Below are positions 40,887-50,297 of a stretch of DNA of 64,000 nucleotides, piece by piece. Each line of letters opens with the position of its first letter. Position 1 is the stretch's first letter. The translations under genes and the position numbers were made by a program. Source of the stretch: a bacterium. GTDB taxonomy: Bacteria > Auribacterota > UBA3054. The DNA lies in assembly GCA_017557885.1 (NCBI GenBank), contig JAFYXV010000007.1, positions 248,001 to 312,000 on the forward strand, read 5' to 3'. The notes under the pieces are model-generated. The model was not told the origin of the DNA. It saw only the letters and a program-made list of their open reading frames with translations, and ran no database searches.

Positions 40887-43325
40887 ATGGCCAATCGCGG
40901 ACTTATCGTCGTGGAATCGCCTTCCAAGATCAAGACTATCCATCAGATCGTAGGGAACAAGTACGTCATCAAAGCGACGGTGGGGCACATTATGGAAATG
41001 CCGAAATCCCGCCTGGGCGTGGACGTGGAGGAAGGGTTCAAAGTGACGCTGAAGCCCATCAAAGGGAAGAGCAATATCATAAGCGATCTTAAGAAAGCCG
41101 CTCAGGAAGCGGGTGAAGTTTTCCTGGCCACCGACCCCGACAGGGAAGGGGAAGCCATTGCCGAGCACGTTTACGGTATTCTGCCCCATGGCAAAAGGAT
41201 CCACCGCATCATGTTCAACGCCATCACGCCCTCCGAGATCAACAACGCCCTGGGCAATCCCACCACCATCAACCTGAAAAGGGTGGACGCCCAGAAAGCC
41301 AGGAGAGCCATCGACCGCCTGATCGGGTACCTGCTTTCCCCGGAAGCCTCCTACTACATGGGGGAGAAAAACTTTTCCGTAGGCCGCGTCCAAAGCCCCG
41401 CTTTGGGACTCATCGTGGAAAGGGAAAGGGAGATCGAGAATTTCAAGCCTACGCCCTACTGGCTCATCAAGGCGGATTACGCCGCGGGCGGCCAGATCTT
41501 CACGGCCCAGCTGAAGCAGGGCCGGGTGGAGGACGAAGCGGAGGCTCAGAGGATCTACGAACAGCTCAAAGCCGCCAAAAGCAGCATCGTCAAGGCGGTG
41601 GAGAAATCTGAAGTTTCCCGCAACCCCATGCCGCCTTTTATCACCTCCACTTTCCAGAGAGCGGCTTTCCGGGCCTACCACTTCAATCCCAAGACGGCCA
41701 TGGAGCTGGCCCAGGTCCTTTACCAGGGCGTGGAGATAAAAGGCCGCCAGGTGGCTTTGATCACTTATATGCGCACGGACTCCACCAGGATCTCCAAAGA
41801 GGGCATGGACATGGCCCAGAAACAGATCGAACGCATGTACGGCGAGCAGTATTACCAGCGCCGCTTCTACAAGAGCTCCAAGGGCGCCCAGGACGCCCAC
41901 GAGGCCATTCGTCCGGCGCATCCGGAGATCACTCCCGAATCCGTCAAGGATTCCCTGAGCGACCCCTGCTACAAGATCTACAGCCTTATCTACAAGCGCT
42001 GGCTGGCCTCCCAGATGAAGCCCGCCGTTTATGACAAGACCAAGGCGCTCATCGATTCCGACGGCGTGGAAATGGAAGCGGAGGGAAAAGTTTTGAAATT
42101 CGAAGGCTTCCTGAAAGCTTACGGCTACGACCTCAGCGAAGACGAAGGCGAAAGCGAAGACACCCAGCTGCCGCCCCTCAGCGAGAACGACAGCCTGGAA
42201 ATGACGGAAGCCTACTGCGAGCGTAAGGAAACGCAGCCGCCGCCCCGCTACAACAGCGGCTCTTTGGTGGAGAAGCTGGAGAAGCTCAACATCGGACGTC
42301 CCTCCACCTACGCCACTATCGTGGACAAGATCCAGGAAAGGCAGTATGTGGAGGAGCTCAGGCCCAAGCGGGAGTTCAAGCCCACGGAAAGGGGCTTCAG
42401 GCTCTACGACTATCTCAAGGAAAAACGCCCGCTGGTCATGAACTACGACTACACGGCGGACCTGGAGAAGGATCTGGACGAGATCGAGGAAGGGGAGAAG
42501 GATTACCAGACGGTCATGGAAAAACTCTTCACGCCTCTCAAGGAAGTCTATTCCAACCAGTCCGGGTTCGCTGTCAGCAAACCCACCATGAAGCAGCTGG
42601 ACATGGCCGCCAGGCTGGCCGCCGCCTGCAAGAAGGAGATCCCGGAAAGCGCCCTCGTAAACGCCAAGGAGCTTTCCAAGTGGATCGACGAGACCAAGGA
42701 AGCAGGCGGCTCGGCGCTGGTTCTGCCCCCCAGCGAAAAGCAGCTGGCTTACGCTGAAAAGCTCTCATTGGACACCGGGCTGCCGATAACCGACGAAATG
42801 CGTCTCTCCGCCGAGAAGATCTCCAGCTTCATCGACACCGCTTCCAAGATCCTCGAGCACAACCTGAAGATGGCCATGCGTCCTCTGAAGATCAAATACG
42901 TTGTTGACGAGGAGCAGCACACCAAGGAATTCGGCGTCATAAACATCGTTGGCATCATCGACGAGAAGGACAAGAAGGCCGTCGGCCTGAAGACCGGGGC
43001 CAGCCAGGTCACCTGGATCCCCAGGAGCCAGATCACGCTTCTTGGCGACGACTCCGTCACATTGAAGAGCGAGTGGGCGGTGGGCATGTTCATCGAGAAG
43101 AAGCCCCAGGCTTCCCGCTTCGGGAAAGGCAAAGGAGCCAAGGCCGGCGCCAGGAAGACCGCCGGCAGAAAGGGTGCGGCGAAAAAGGAGGACGCCGGGG
43201 AAACGTCCGCCAGGAAACCCGCGGCAAAAAAGCCGGCCGCGAAAAAGGCCGCCGCGGAAAAAACTCCCGCCAAGAAGCCCGCGGCCAGGAAGACAGCCGC
43301 GAAGAAGCCCGCCAAGAAGGCCTGA
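40887..43325 (+). CDS. topA: DNA topoisomerase I with Lys/Ala-rich tail
   Basis: Type IA topoisomerase that relaxes negative supercoils. The Toprim domain shows LIVVESPSKIKTI and ATDPDREGEAIA. The catalytic Tyr294 is in LITYMRTDSTRIS. After about residue 560 the usual Cys4 zinc ribbons are missing. Instead there are two related helical modules (SKPTMKQLDMAARLAAACKK and LPPSEKQLAYAEKLSLDTGL, each with a KxxSxxID ending), then a beta-type region. The histone H1-like tail is rich in KKPAAKK. Length is 812 residues. AAGGAG precedes the start. Confidence 0.95.
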   Translation: MANRGLIVVESPSKIKTIHQIVGNKYVIKATVGHIMEMPKSRLGVDVEEGFKVTLKPIKGKSNIISDLKKAAQEAGEVFLATDPDREGEAIAEHVYGILPHGKRIHRIMFNAITPSEINNALGNPTTINLKRVDAQKARRAIDRLIGYLLSPEASYYMGEKNFSVGRVQSPALGLIVEREREIENFKPTPYWLIKADYAAGGQIFTAQLKQGRVEDEAEAQRIYEQLKAAKSSIVKAVEKSEVSRNPMPPFITSTFQRAAFRAYHFNPKTAMELAQVLYQGVEIKGRQVALITYMRTDSTRISKEGMDMAQKQIERMYGEQYYQRRFYKSSKGAQDAHEAIRPAHPEITPESVKDSLSDPCYKIYSLIYKRWLASQMKPAVYDKTKALIDSDGVEMEAEGKVLKFEGFLKAYGYDLSEDEGESEDTQLPPLSENDSLEMTEAYCERKETQPPPRYNSGSLVEKLEKLNIGRPSTYATIVDKIQERQYVEELRPKREFKPTERGFRLYDYLKEKRPLVMNYDYTADLEKDLDEIEEGEKDYQTVMEKLFTPLKEVYSNQSGFAVSKPTMKQLDMAARLAAACKKEIPESALVNAKELSKWIDETKEAGGSALVLPPSEKQLAYAEKLSLDTGLPITDEMRLSAEKISSFIDTASKILEHNLKMAMRPLKIKYVVDEEQHTKEFGVINIVGIIDEKDKKAVGLKTGASQVTWIPRSQITLLGDDSVTLKSEWAVGMFIEKKPQASRFGKGKGAKAGARKTAGRKGAAKKEDAGETSARKPAAKKPAAKKAAAEKTPAKKPAARKTAAKKPAKKA

Positions 43326-43334
43326 AAGCGATAA

Positions 43335-44453
43335 ATGACGGAAGAATTTAAAATCAAAGCGGAACGCTACGAAAGGATCAGGAACATTTTTTTCCTATCC
43401 GATCAGATCTTCCTTCTTCTCTTTCTGGCCTTGCTGCTTTTCGGAGGCGGAAACTGCCTTTCCCTGCGCTGCTGGGGCTGGGTCCAAAATGTTTGCAAAG
43501 CGAACTTCTGGCTTTCCACGGCGCTTTTCGTTTTGATTTTCGAAGCCGCGTATCTTCTTTTCTCCCTGCCTTACGAATACCTGAAGGACTACAGGGTGGA
43601 ATTGAAGTTCGACCTGACGAACCAGACCGCTTTCGGCTGGCTCTTGGATTTCGTGAAAAGCTCTTTGCTTTCCGTTTTGCTTTTGCTGGCGGCTTTTCTT
43701 TTCTGCTACGCTTCCATGCGCTATTTCGGGAAACTTTGGTTCCTGGCCGCCGGCGCCGGCTGGATAGTTTTGCAGATCGTTCTGGGAATGCTTTTCCCGG
43801 TTCTGATCCTGCCGCTTTTCTACAAGAGCGAGGAACTGAAGGAGCATCCCTGCAAGGAGGAGCTCCTGAAGCTCATAGACAAAGCGGGCCTCAAGATCAC
43901 AGGACTGTACAGGCTCGACATGTCGGAGAAGACCAAGAAGGCCAACGCCATGCTCTGCGGCTTGGGCGCCACCAGGAGGGTGATGCTCTCCGACGCGCTT
44001 CTCGAGTATCCTCCCGAGGAGATCGTGGCGATAATGGCCCACGAGATCGGGCATTACAAAGGGCGCCACATCTGGAAACTGGCGGCTTTGCACACGGCCT
44101 TGATATTGCTGGGGCTTTTTCTGATCTCGCAGGTGCTTTGGTGGTATTGCGGAAAATTCGGCCTGGATTTTTACGAGGCGGGAACGCTTCCCGTTTTCGT
44201 GGCGGCCTTTTCCCTTTGGCAGCTTGTCGTTATGCCTGTTACAAACGGCTTCTCAAGGAAATGCGAATCCGAGGCGGACGCTTTCGCCCTGAGGCACGCG
44301 GACAATCTGGCTTTCGCCTCCGCCCTCAGGCGCTTGGCGGAGGAAAACCTGGCCGTCATGGAAGTTTCGCGCCTGGTTGAAATATTTTTATACAGCCATC
44401 CCGCGATCGGCAAACGAATAGGGATGGCGGAAAATTGGAAAGGTAATTTATGA
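43335..44453 (+). CDS. M48-family zinc metalloprotease (Ste24-like)
   Basis: Integral membrane protease of 372 residues with about six helices. The zinc motif HEIGH is at residues 236-240 (MAHEIGHYKGRH), and the distal Glu is in KCESEADAFAL. The N-terminal region YEYLKDYRVELKFDLTNQTA matches the CAAX-protease/Ste24 branch. It probably handles membrane protein quality control. It overlaps the hisS start by 4 bases. Confidence 0.92.
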   Translation: MTEEFKIKAERYERIRNIFFLSDQIFLLLFLALLLFGGGNCLSLRCWGWVQNVCKANFWLSTALFVLIFEAAYLLFSLPYEYLKDYRVELKFDLTNQTAFGWLLDFVKSSLLSVLLLLAAFLFCYASMRYFGKLWFLAAGAGWIVLQIVLGMLFPVLILPLFYKSEELKEHPCKEELLKLIDKAGLKITGLYRLDMSEKTKKANAMLCGLGATRRVMLSDALLEYPPEEIVAIMAHEIGHYKGRHIWKLAALHTALILLGLFLISQVLWWYCGKFGLDFYEAGTLPVFVAAFSLWQLVVMPVTNGFSRKCESEADAFALRHADNLAFASALRRLAEENLAVMEVSRLVEIFLYSHPAIGKRIGMAENWKGNL

Positions 44454-45715
44454 ACGAGATCCAATCCCTCAGGGGCACAGTCGACATTCTCCCGCCTCAG
44501 AGTTCCCTTTGGAACGAAGTGGAGCGCAAGGTCAGGGAACACTTCGAACGCTACGGCTACGAGAACATCAGGACGCCCATAATCGAGCAGAGCGAACTTT
44601 TCATGCGTTCCATCGGAGAAGACACCGACATCGTGGAAAAGGAGATGTACACCTTCAGCGACAGGAAGGGGAGAAGCGTCACGCTTCGCCCGGAAGGCAC
44701 GGCCTGCGTCGTCAGGGCGGCCCTGCAGCACGAGCTCCTTGGCCAGAAGATCAGGAAGTTCTACTACATGGGCCCCATGTTCCGTTACGAAAGGCCCCAG
44801 GCCGGCCGCCAGCGCCAGTTCCATCAGCTGGGTGTCGAGATGTTCGGCACCTACAGTCCGCTTGCGGACGCCGAGACGATCTCCATGATGGTGAGACTGT
44901 TCGAAATGCTCGGGCTTAAAGGCGTTTCCGTGAACATCAACACGCTCGGCGACAAGGAGAGCCTGGAAAAATACCGCGGCGTCTTAAGGGAAAGAGCCAG
45001 AGCCAACTTCGACAAGTTCTGCCCCGACTGCCAGCGCCGGCTGGAAAGGAACGTTCTTCGTCTTCTGGACTGCAAGGTTCCCTCTTGCCAGGAGATCTTC
45101 AAGAACGATCTGCCCAGCATCAAGGACTGTCTTTCCGACGAGGCGAAATTGCATTACGAGACCGTTCTGAAAACGCTGGACGACATGGGCATCAGTTATG
45201 TCGAGAAGCCCCAGCTGGTGAGGGGACTGGACTACTACACCCACACCATTTTCGAAGTGACGCACAATTCCCTGGGCTCCCAGGACGCCCTGGGCGGCGG
45301 CGGACGCTACAACGACCTCGTCGAAAGCATGGGCGGCAGCCCCACGGGCGCCGTGGGCTTCGCCATCGGAGAGGAAAGGCTGATGATCGCGCTTGCCGCT
45401 ATCAAGAAGGCAGAGGAGAGCGTTCCCGCAACGGATCTCTTCATGGTCTCCATGGACGAAGAGGCGATAGAGGAGAACCTGGTGCTCTCCGACGCGCTGC
45501 GCACGCTTGGCGTTTCCGTCGCTGTGCTGCCTGAGAAGGCTTCCGTCAAATCCCAGTTCCGCCAGGCCAACGCCTCGATGTCTCCCTATGTCCTCATAAG
45601 GGGAGGGGACGAAAGGGCGAAGGGCGTCTGGAATCTCAAGGACATGAAGAACAGCACCCAGAGAGAAGTAACCAAGGAAGAGGCCCTGGCTTTCTTCAAG
45701 GAGAAAATTAAATGA
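44450..45715 (+). CDS. hisS: Histidyl-tRNA synthetase
   Basis: Class II aminoacyl-tRNA synthetase of 421 residues. LRGTVDILPPQSSLWNEVE at the start, motif 2 YYMGPMFRYERPQAGRQRQF, the histidine-A loop LVRGLDYYTHTIFEV, and motif 3 GAVGFAIGEERL are clear. The C-terminal anticodon-binding domain is present. The stop overlaps the next start by 4 bases. Confidence 0.97.
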   Translation: MNEIQSLRGTVDILPPQSSLWNEVERKVREHFERYGYENIRTPIIEQSELFMRSIGEDTDIVEKEMYTFSDRKGRSVTLRPEGTACVVRAALQHELLGQKIRKFYYMGPMFRYERPQAGRQRQFHQLGVEMFGTYSPLADAETISMMVRLFEMLGLKGVSVNINTLGDKESLEKYRGVLRERARANFDKFCPDCQRRLERNVLRLLDCKVPSCQEIFKNDLPSIKDCLSDEAKLHYETVLKTLDDMGISYVEKPQLVRGLDYYTHTIFEVTHNSLGSQDALGGGGRYNDLVESMGGSPTGAVGFAIGEERLMIALAAIKKAEESVPATDLFMVSMDEEAIEENLVLSDALRTLGVSVAVLPEKASVKSQFRQANASMSPYVLIRGGDERAKGVWNLKDMKNSTQREVTKEEALAFFKEKIK

Positions 45716-46359
45716 ACAGATCCAGGCTAACCAACATTATTCTGACGACCATCCTTGTCATCGGCGTAGCCATCCTGGTCACGCAAATGCAGAACGCCAA
45801 GGAAAAGCGCAATATGAAGGGCGCGGAATACGAGACCGCCGCCCCGGAGATGAAGTCGGATTTTAAGGGCGCCCTGGACGTCGTCTTCTCCAGGAAGAGC
45901 GTCAGGCATTACACCGAGCAGGAAGTCGAGAGCGACAAGCTTTTGACGCTCGTAAAAGCCGGCATGGCGGCGCCCACGGCCATGAACCGTCAGCCCTGGT
46001 CCTTCATCATCGTGACCAACATGACGCAGGTCGCGCCGATAAACGACATGCCTGGGCTGATGATGCTTAAAAAAGCCAAGGCGGCCATCCTTGTCCTCGG
46101 CAAGAAGGACGAGAAGTTCTGGCAGCAGGACTGCTCCGCCGCTACGGAAAACATTCTCATCGCCGCCGAAGCAATGGGCTTGGGAGCCGTCTGGTGCGCG
46201 GGATATCCCATGACGGACCGGTTGGCGAAATACAAAGAGCTTTTCAACTACGGCGACGAATACGAAGTCCTTTCGCTGATCTCCATCGGCTACCCCACGG
46301 GGGAAGAAGAGCCCAAGGACAAATTCAAAGAGGAAAAGATCCACTGGAACCGCTGGTAA
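45712..46359 (+). CDS. Membrane-anchored nitroreductase-family flavoprotein
   Basis: 215 residues. The nitroreductase core begins FSRKSVRHYTEQEV, with GMAAPTAMNRQPWSFIIV for FMN binding and later IAAEAMGLGAVWCAGYP. An N-terminal transmembrane segment (residues 8-24) places the flavin domain outside the cytoplasm or at the membrane, which is unusual for this mostly cytoplasmic family. The substrate is unknown. It overlaps hisS by 4 bases. Confidence 0.82.
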   Translation: MNRSRLTNIILTTILVIGVAILVTQMQNAKEKRNMKGAEYETAAPEMKSDFKGALDVVFSRKSVRHYTEQEVESDKLLTLVKAGMAAPTAMNRQPWSFIIVTNMTQVAPINDMPGLMMLKKAKAAILVLGKKDEKFWQQDCSAATENILIAAEAMGLGAVWCAGYPMTDRLAKYKELFNYGDEYEVLSLISIGYPTGEEEPKDKFKEEKIHWNRW

Positions 46360-46362
46360 AGA

Positions 46363-48039
46363 ATGCTTCGCCCCAAGTTGCTGATCCCTTTGCTGCTTTT
46401 GGCAGCCTATCTTTTCCTTGAAGCCGCTTATCTGGCCGGGAAAAGGCTTGCGCCGGATTACCCCGACATCAGGAAAGCCGAAATCGGGGATCCGGCCGCC
46501 GTCGCGAAAGGGCGGACAACTTATCAGTTCTATCCTTTGGACGTTCCCAAGAAAGGGAAGGCGTTCGTAACTTTCTACGGAGAACTGAAGGGCAACGCGG
46601 AAAAACTGCCCAAGATGAACTTTGAGCTGCTGACGGAGGAGGAGAAGGACGCGCTTTTCAGCGACGACGCGTCTTTCGCGCATTTCAACAAGGCCTTCGC
46701 CAAAAGCACCCAGATCGAGCACACCGCTTTCAAAAGGCGGCGTTTTTGCAGGCTCAGCAGGATCGTCCCCCGGCCCGGCCGCTATTACCTGGGGGTGAGC
46801 TTTGTCGCGCCCACGACGCTGAAAGGGGAAAGGCTCTTTTTCTTTTCCACGAACATCGTTGAGAAGATAAAAAGCTTCTGGCCCTACGGGCTGCTTTTCG
46901 TCCGCAATTTCGTAATAGCCTGCATAGTGTTTTTCTTCGCTTTCGCGCTTTTCCTTAGGGTTGGTAGATTTTGGCGTTTCGCGGTGGCCTTCTTATCCTG
47001 CGGCGTTATTGCCTTCATTGCAGCCGCCACTCCCGCAAACGTTTTTTATTCCGCCATCGGCGGTCCCAAAGGCCGGGACCTTGTGTTGAAAGAGGTAATG
47101 AAAGAGGTCAGGCAGGGCGGCGAAGTGGTCAAGATCCCGGTTGAGGAATGCGCGCCCTTTGCGGCCGCTTTTGTCAAGGTCAAAGGCCGGGCGCTGGACC
47201 CCGAAGACCACGCACTGGTTTACACCGACCTTTACAAGGCGCCCTCCTACGACGACTCCAGCACGGAGAATCTTATGACTTTCTTCGGAAAGGGGAGCGA
47301 AGCGCTGGAATATGTTTTCGATACGGCGCACTGCTTTGTCAAGGATATTTCATTGCGCTTCTGGCACGAGGGCAGGGGAGGCGCGGCATTTATTGAGAGC
47401 GTCCGCCTGACGGAAGCCAAGCTGCCTTCGGGCCTGATGAAGGGCCTTCTCAGCGCGGCCCAGTTCTTCTGGCCCTGCTTTTGGGCCTTTTGGTTCTCCC
47501 TGTTTCTGACGGCCTGTTTCTGCGAGGTCTATTTCAAGCGGAATTTTTATTCCAAGCTGGCTGCTTTCATTCTGGCTGTCGTCGCCCTGACGATCCTTAT
47601 GACTCCCATTTATACCTTCGGTTTCCGGGAGCCTATGAGGCAGACTACGGACACGCGCTTCCTTCTCGGCTTGCGGCCGCTTTCCTTTTACGCGCTGATC
47701 TGGAGCAACGAACCCCAGCCGGACATCCTTCCCGAGGAGCTTGAGGCCCCCATGTCCGGCAGCATGACCGTGGCTTCCTTCAACGATCATGTCCTGGGTG
47801 CCCGCGCCGACATTTATCCGGACGGCCGGGACACCTTCCTGCGTTTCTTTACCCGGGAATTCAGCAACATCAGGATCAATCTGCAGCGGGAGCTCGTAGT
47901 GCTGAAGGGCCTGCGCTTGGTGAGGCTCAACAGCGCTTACCTTGTGCTTAGGCTGTTCGCCTGGCTCTGGCTTTTCGCGCTTATCCTGGGTTCCCTTTAC
48001 CGGGCCCTGGCATTGGTCTTCAAGAGGAGCGGGGCATGA
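46363..48039 (+). CDS. Unknown polytopic membrane protein
   Basis: 558 residues with no recognised domain. Hydrophobic helices occur near residues 5-25, 180-205, 208-228, 365-385, 395-415 and at the C terminus (LFAWLWLFALILGSLYRALA). Between them lie two soluble regions of about 140 residues that are probably periplasmic. The stop overlaps the following glycosyltransferase start (ATGA), so the two are likely co-expressed and may act together in envelope glycan transfer. That link is inference only. Confidence 0.6.
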   Translation: MLRPKLLIPLLLLAAYLFLEAAYLAGKRLAPDYPDIRKAEIGDPAAVAKGRTTYQFYPLDVPKKGKAFVTFYGELKGNAEKLPKMNFELLTEEEKDALFSDDASFAHFNKAFAKSTQIEHTAFKRRRFCRLSRIVPRPGRYYLGVSFVAPTTLKGERLFFFSTNIVEKIKSFWPYGLLFVRNFVIACIVFFFAFALFLRVGRFWRFAVAFLSCGVIAFIAAATPANVFYSAIGGPKGRDLVLKEVMKEVRQGGEVVKIPVEECAPFAAAFVKVKGRALDPEDHALVYTDLYKAPSYDDSSTENLMTFFGKGSEALEYVFDTAHCFVKDISLRFWHEGRGGAAFIESVRLTEAKLPSGLMKGLLSAAQFFWPCFWAFWFSLFLTACFCEVYFKRNFYSKLAAFILAVVALTILMTPIYTFGFREPMRQTTDTRFLLGLRPLSFYALIWSNEPQPDILPEELEAPMSGSMTVASFNDHVLGARADIYPDGRDTFLRFFTREFSNIRINLQRELVVLKGLRLVRLNSAYLVLRLFAWLWLFALILGSLYRALALVFKRSGA

Positions 48040-50297
48040 AGAAGTTCTTCGCCATCCTGAAAAAAGCCTGGCCCTATTTGCTGCTCCTGGCGCTTTTTTC
48101 CTTCGCCTTCTACCTGCGCTTCTACCACATTTCCTGGCGCGGCATGACCTACGACGAATGTCTGACGGAGGAAAGATCGCACTGGACCCTCTGGCATCTC
48201 TGGCGGTTTTACATCACCAGCCGCGCCCCCGTCAACGCCTTGATCTATTATGCCGACGGGCATCTTTTCTCGTTCTTCTGCAAGACCGACGTTTTGCGGG
48301 AGTGGCAGATCAGGCTCCCCTCGGCTGTTTTCAGCCTGCTGACGGTGCCGCTTTTCTTCCTGCTGGGCAAGCGCCTCAGGGATTGCTGGACCGGGCTGAT
48401 GCTGGCCGCCTTCGGCACGGTCTCCTTTTTGCTGCTTACCCATGCCAGGGAAGCGCGCTATTATTCCTTCGTCTGCTTCTTCACCACCTGGCTTCTCATC
48501 GAAGCCGTCTCCATAATCAAGAAGGCCCCCGGCGGCAGGGATTCCCTGAGGGATTACGCCCTGTACGCGCTGGCGGCCCTCGGCGGCATGGGATCCCACC
48601 AGGGTTTTTACATTCTCTTCGCTTTCTCAAATGTTTTTCTCTGCCTTTACGCTTTCTCTCCGCTTGTTCTCCTGGCCTGGGAAAAGAGAAGGGAATTCGG
48701 AAAGATCGGCTTCAGAGGATCTTTGGAACATCTCAGCGAGGACTTCGAGGTCTTTTACCAGAAGTTTATCCTGCTGGTTCTGCCCTGCCTGACCTACTGT
48801 TATCAGTTCCTCCAGGTGACGGGCGCGGACAAGCCCTACACCCCCACCGGCCGCGGAAGCGCCCATCTGATCCCGGAGCTTTCCTTCTCGGTGGTAGGGG
48901 GCATCTGCGAAAGGCTTTGGGTCGGCGCGCCCTTCGCCCACGTCGTTTTGTATCTTTCCATCGCGGCGTTCGTTCTTTTGCTTTTCACCAAAGCAAGGCT
49001 GGCGGCGGTCTATTGTTTCTTTGTCAAGGTCTCCACTTTCGTCCTGCTTAGGATCGTGACGCAGCGCTTCACTTACGAACAGTTCCGGGACAAGTACATC
49101 ATCTTCGTCCTGCTCATCGACATGGTCCTTCTGACTTTGGCCTTGAGCTATTTGGCGGAATGGGCCTGGCTTCTTTTCGGAAGGCTTGTTTTTAAAAGCC
49201 GGGAAAGGCGCGAACTCATCGCCTCCTGGGGGCGGGCTTTCTCTCTGATCGGCTTCGCGCTCCTCATATGCCGCGAGGGGTATGCCTATGCGGGATCCGA
49301 GAAGCTTTTCGACGAGCAGCTGGAAGGCGTGCGCTATGTCTTCGATTATCTGGAGACCGCCTACAGACCTGGCGACATCATTATTTACCAGGCCGAGCCG
49401 AACTCCTGGATCCACAAGAACTGCCTCTACGAGCAGAGCCTCAGGCCCAGCGCCAAGAACTGGGTGCTCAAGGAATCCATTTATCTGCCCTTCATGGAAG
49501 ACTGCATCAAAAAGCAGGGAAGCTACGTCTGGTGGATCCTGATGTACAGGCCTTTGAACGGTTTCAAACCGTATTTTTACCACGACATGCGGGCTTTCGG
49601 ATCCGACGCGGACGACAAGAACGCCATGGTGATGTGCCGCTCCGCGGAGAAGATCAACAATCTGGCGGACGTCATGTACCTTACCCTCGAATTGTTCCGC
49701 TGGACCGACCTGCACCGTCACATACAATACGAGAATCACCTGATCAACAGGGGATTGAAGATCGTTGGCTACAAGGACGCGGTCTTCACTAACCTTATCG
49801 CCAGGACTGTCGAGAACTCCAAGGTCTATACTCCCACGGTGGGGGATGTTTTGAAAGATCCCAATCTTGAATTTTACGCCTACCGTCTCGTAAACGAGTG
49901 GTACGCCGGAATGAAATCCGGGCAGATGGAGAAAAAGCCCGTTCTCATCACGTCTTTGGAAAGAGCCGTCTATGATTATCTGAGCAGCTGCGCCGCCCAT
50001 AATCTCCCCAAGGAGGAGAAGAGCCGCATCGTGCTTCTGAAACTGGAGAACGGCTGGTGGTATTACGACAGGATCTACCGCTTTACCTTCGAAGAATTCA
50101 AGCGTCCGTATATTGAGCCGAACGTTTTGGAGCAATACATGACCTTAGAAGACATTTACAAGCGAAGAGCCCGTTTAGACGCGGCCTATCTTACGCTCAA
50201 TCCCGACATGGCGAAGGATTGGAACAAACTTTTAAAACGCGCGCGCAGCGATTACAACGAGAAGAAAAATGCCAAAAAATTACAAAATAATCCCTGA
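48036..50297 (+). CDS. GT-C fold glycosyltransferase (PMT/ArnT-like)
   Basis: 753-residue membrane protein. The N-terminal region FYLRFYHISWRGMTYDECLT carries the Asp/Glu after the first helix that marks GT-C lipid-linked sugar transferases. VLREWQIRLPSAVFSLLTVP is typical of family GT39/GT83. About ten helices are followed by a soluble C-terminal region of about 300 residues, longer than usual. It probably moves a sugar from a polyprenyl carrier to a periplasmic acceptor. The last 29 bases overlap the next gene. Confidence 0.78.
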   Translation: MKKFFAILKKAWPYLLLLALFSFAFYLRFYHISWRGMTYDECLTEERSHWTLWHLWRFYITSRAPVNALIYYADGHLFSFFCKTDVLREWQIRLPSAVFSLLTVPLFFLLGKRLRDCWTGLMLAAFGTVSFLLLTHAREARYYSFVCFFTTWLLIEAVSIIKKAPGGRDSLRDYALYALAALGGMGSHQGFYILFAFSNVFLCLYAFSPLVLLAWEKRREFGKIGFRGSLEHLSEDFEVFYQKFILLVLPCLTYCYQFLQVTGADKPYTPTGRGSAHLIPELSFSVVGGICERLWVGAPFAHVVLYLSIAAFVLLLFTKARLAAVYCFFVKVSTFVLLRIVTQRFTYEQFRDKYIIFVLLIDMVLLTLALSYLAEWAWLLFGRLVFKSRERRELIASWGRAFSLIGFALLICREGYAYAGSEKLFDEQLEGVRYVFDYLETAYRPGDIIIYQAEPNSWIHKNCLYEQSLRPSAKNWVLKESIYLPFMEDCIKKQGSYVWWILMYRPLNGFKPYFYHDMRAFGSDADDKNAMVMCRSAEKINNLADVMYLTLELFRWTDLHRHIQYENHLINRGLKIVGYKDAVFTNLIARTVENSKVYTPTVGDVLKDPNLEFYAYRLVNEWYAGMKSGQMEKKPVLITSLERAVYDYLSSCAAHNLPKEEKSRIVLLKLENGWWYYDRIYRFTFEEFKRPYIEPNVLEQYMTLEDIYKRRARLDAAYLTLNPDMAKDWNKLLKRARSDYNEKKNAKKLQNNP

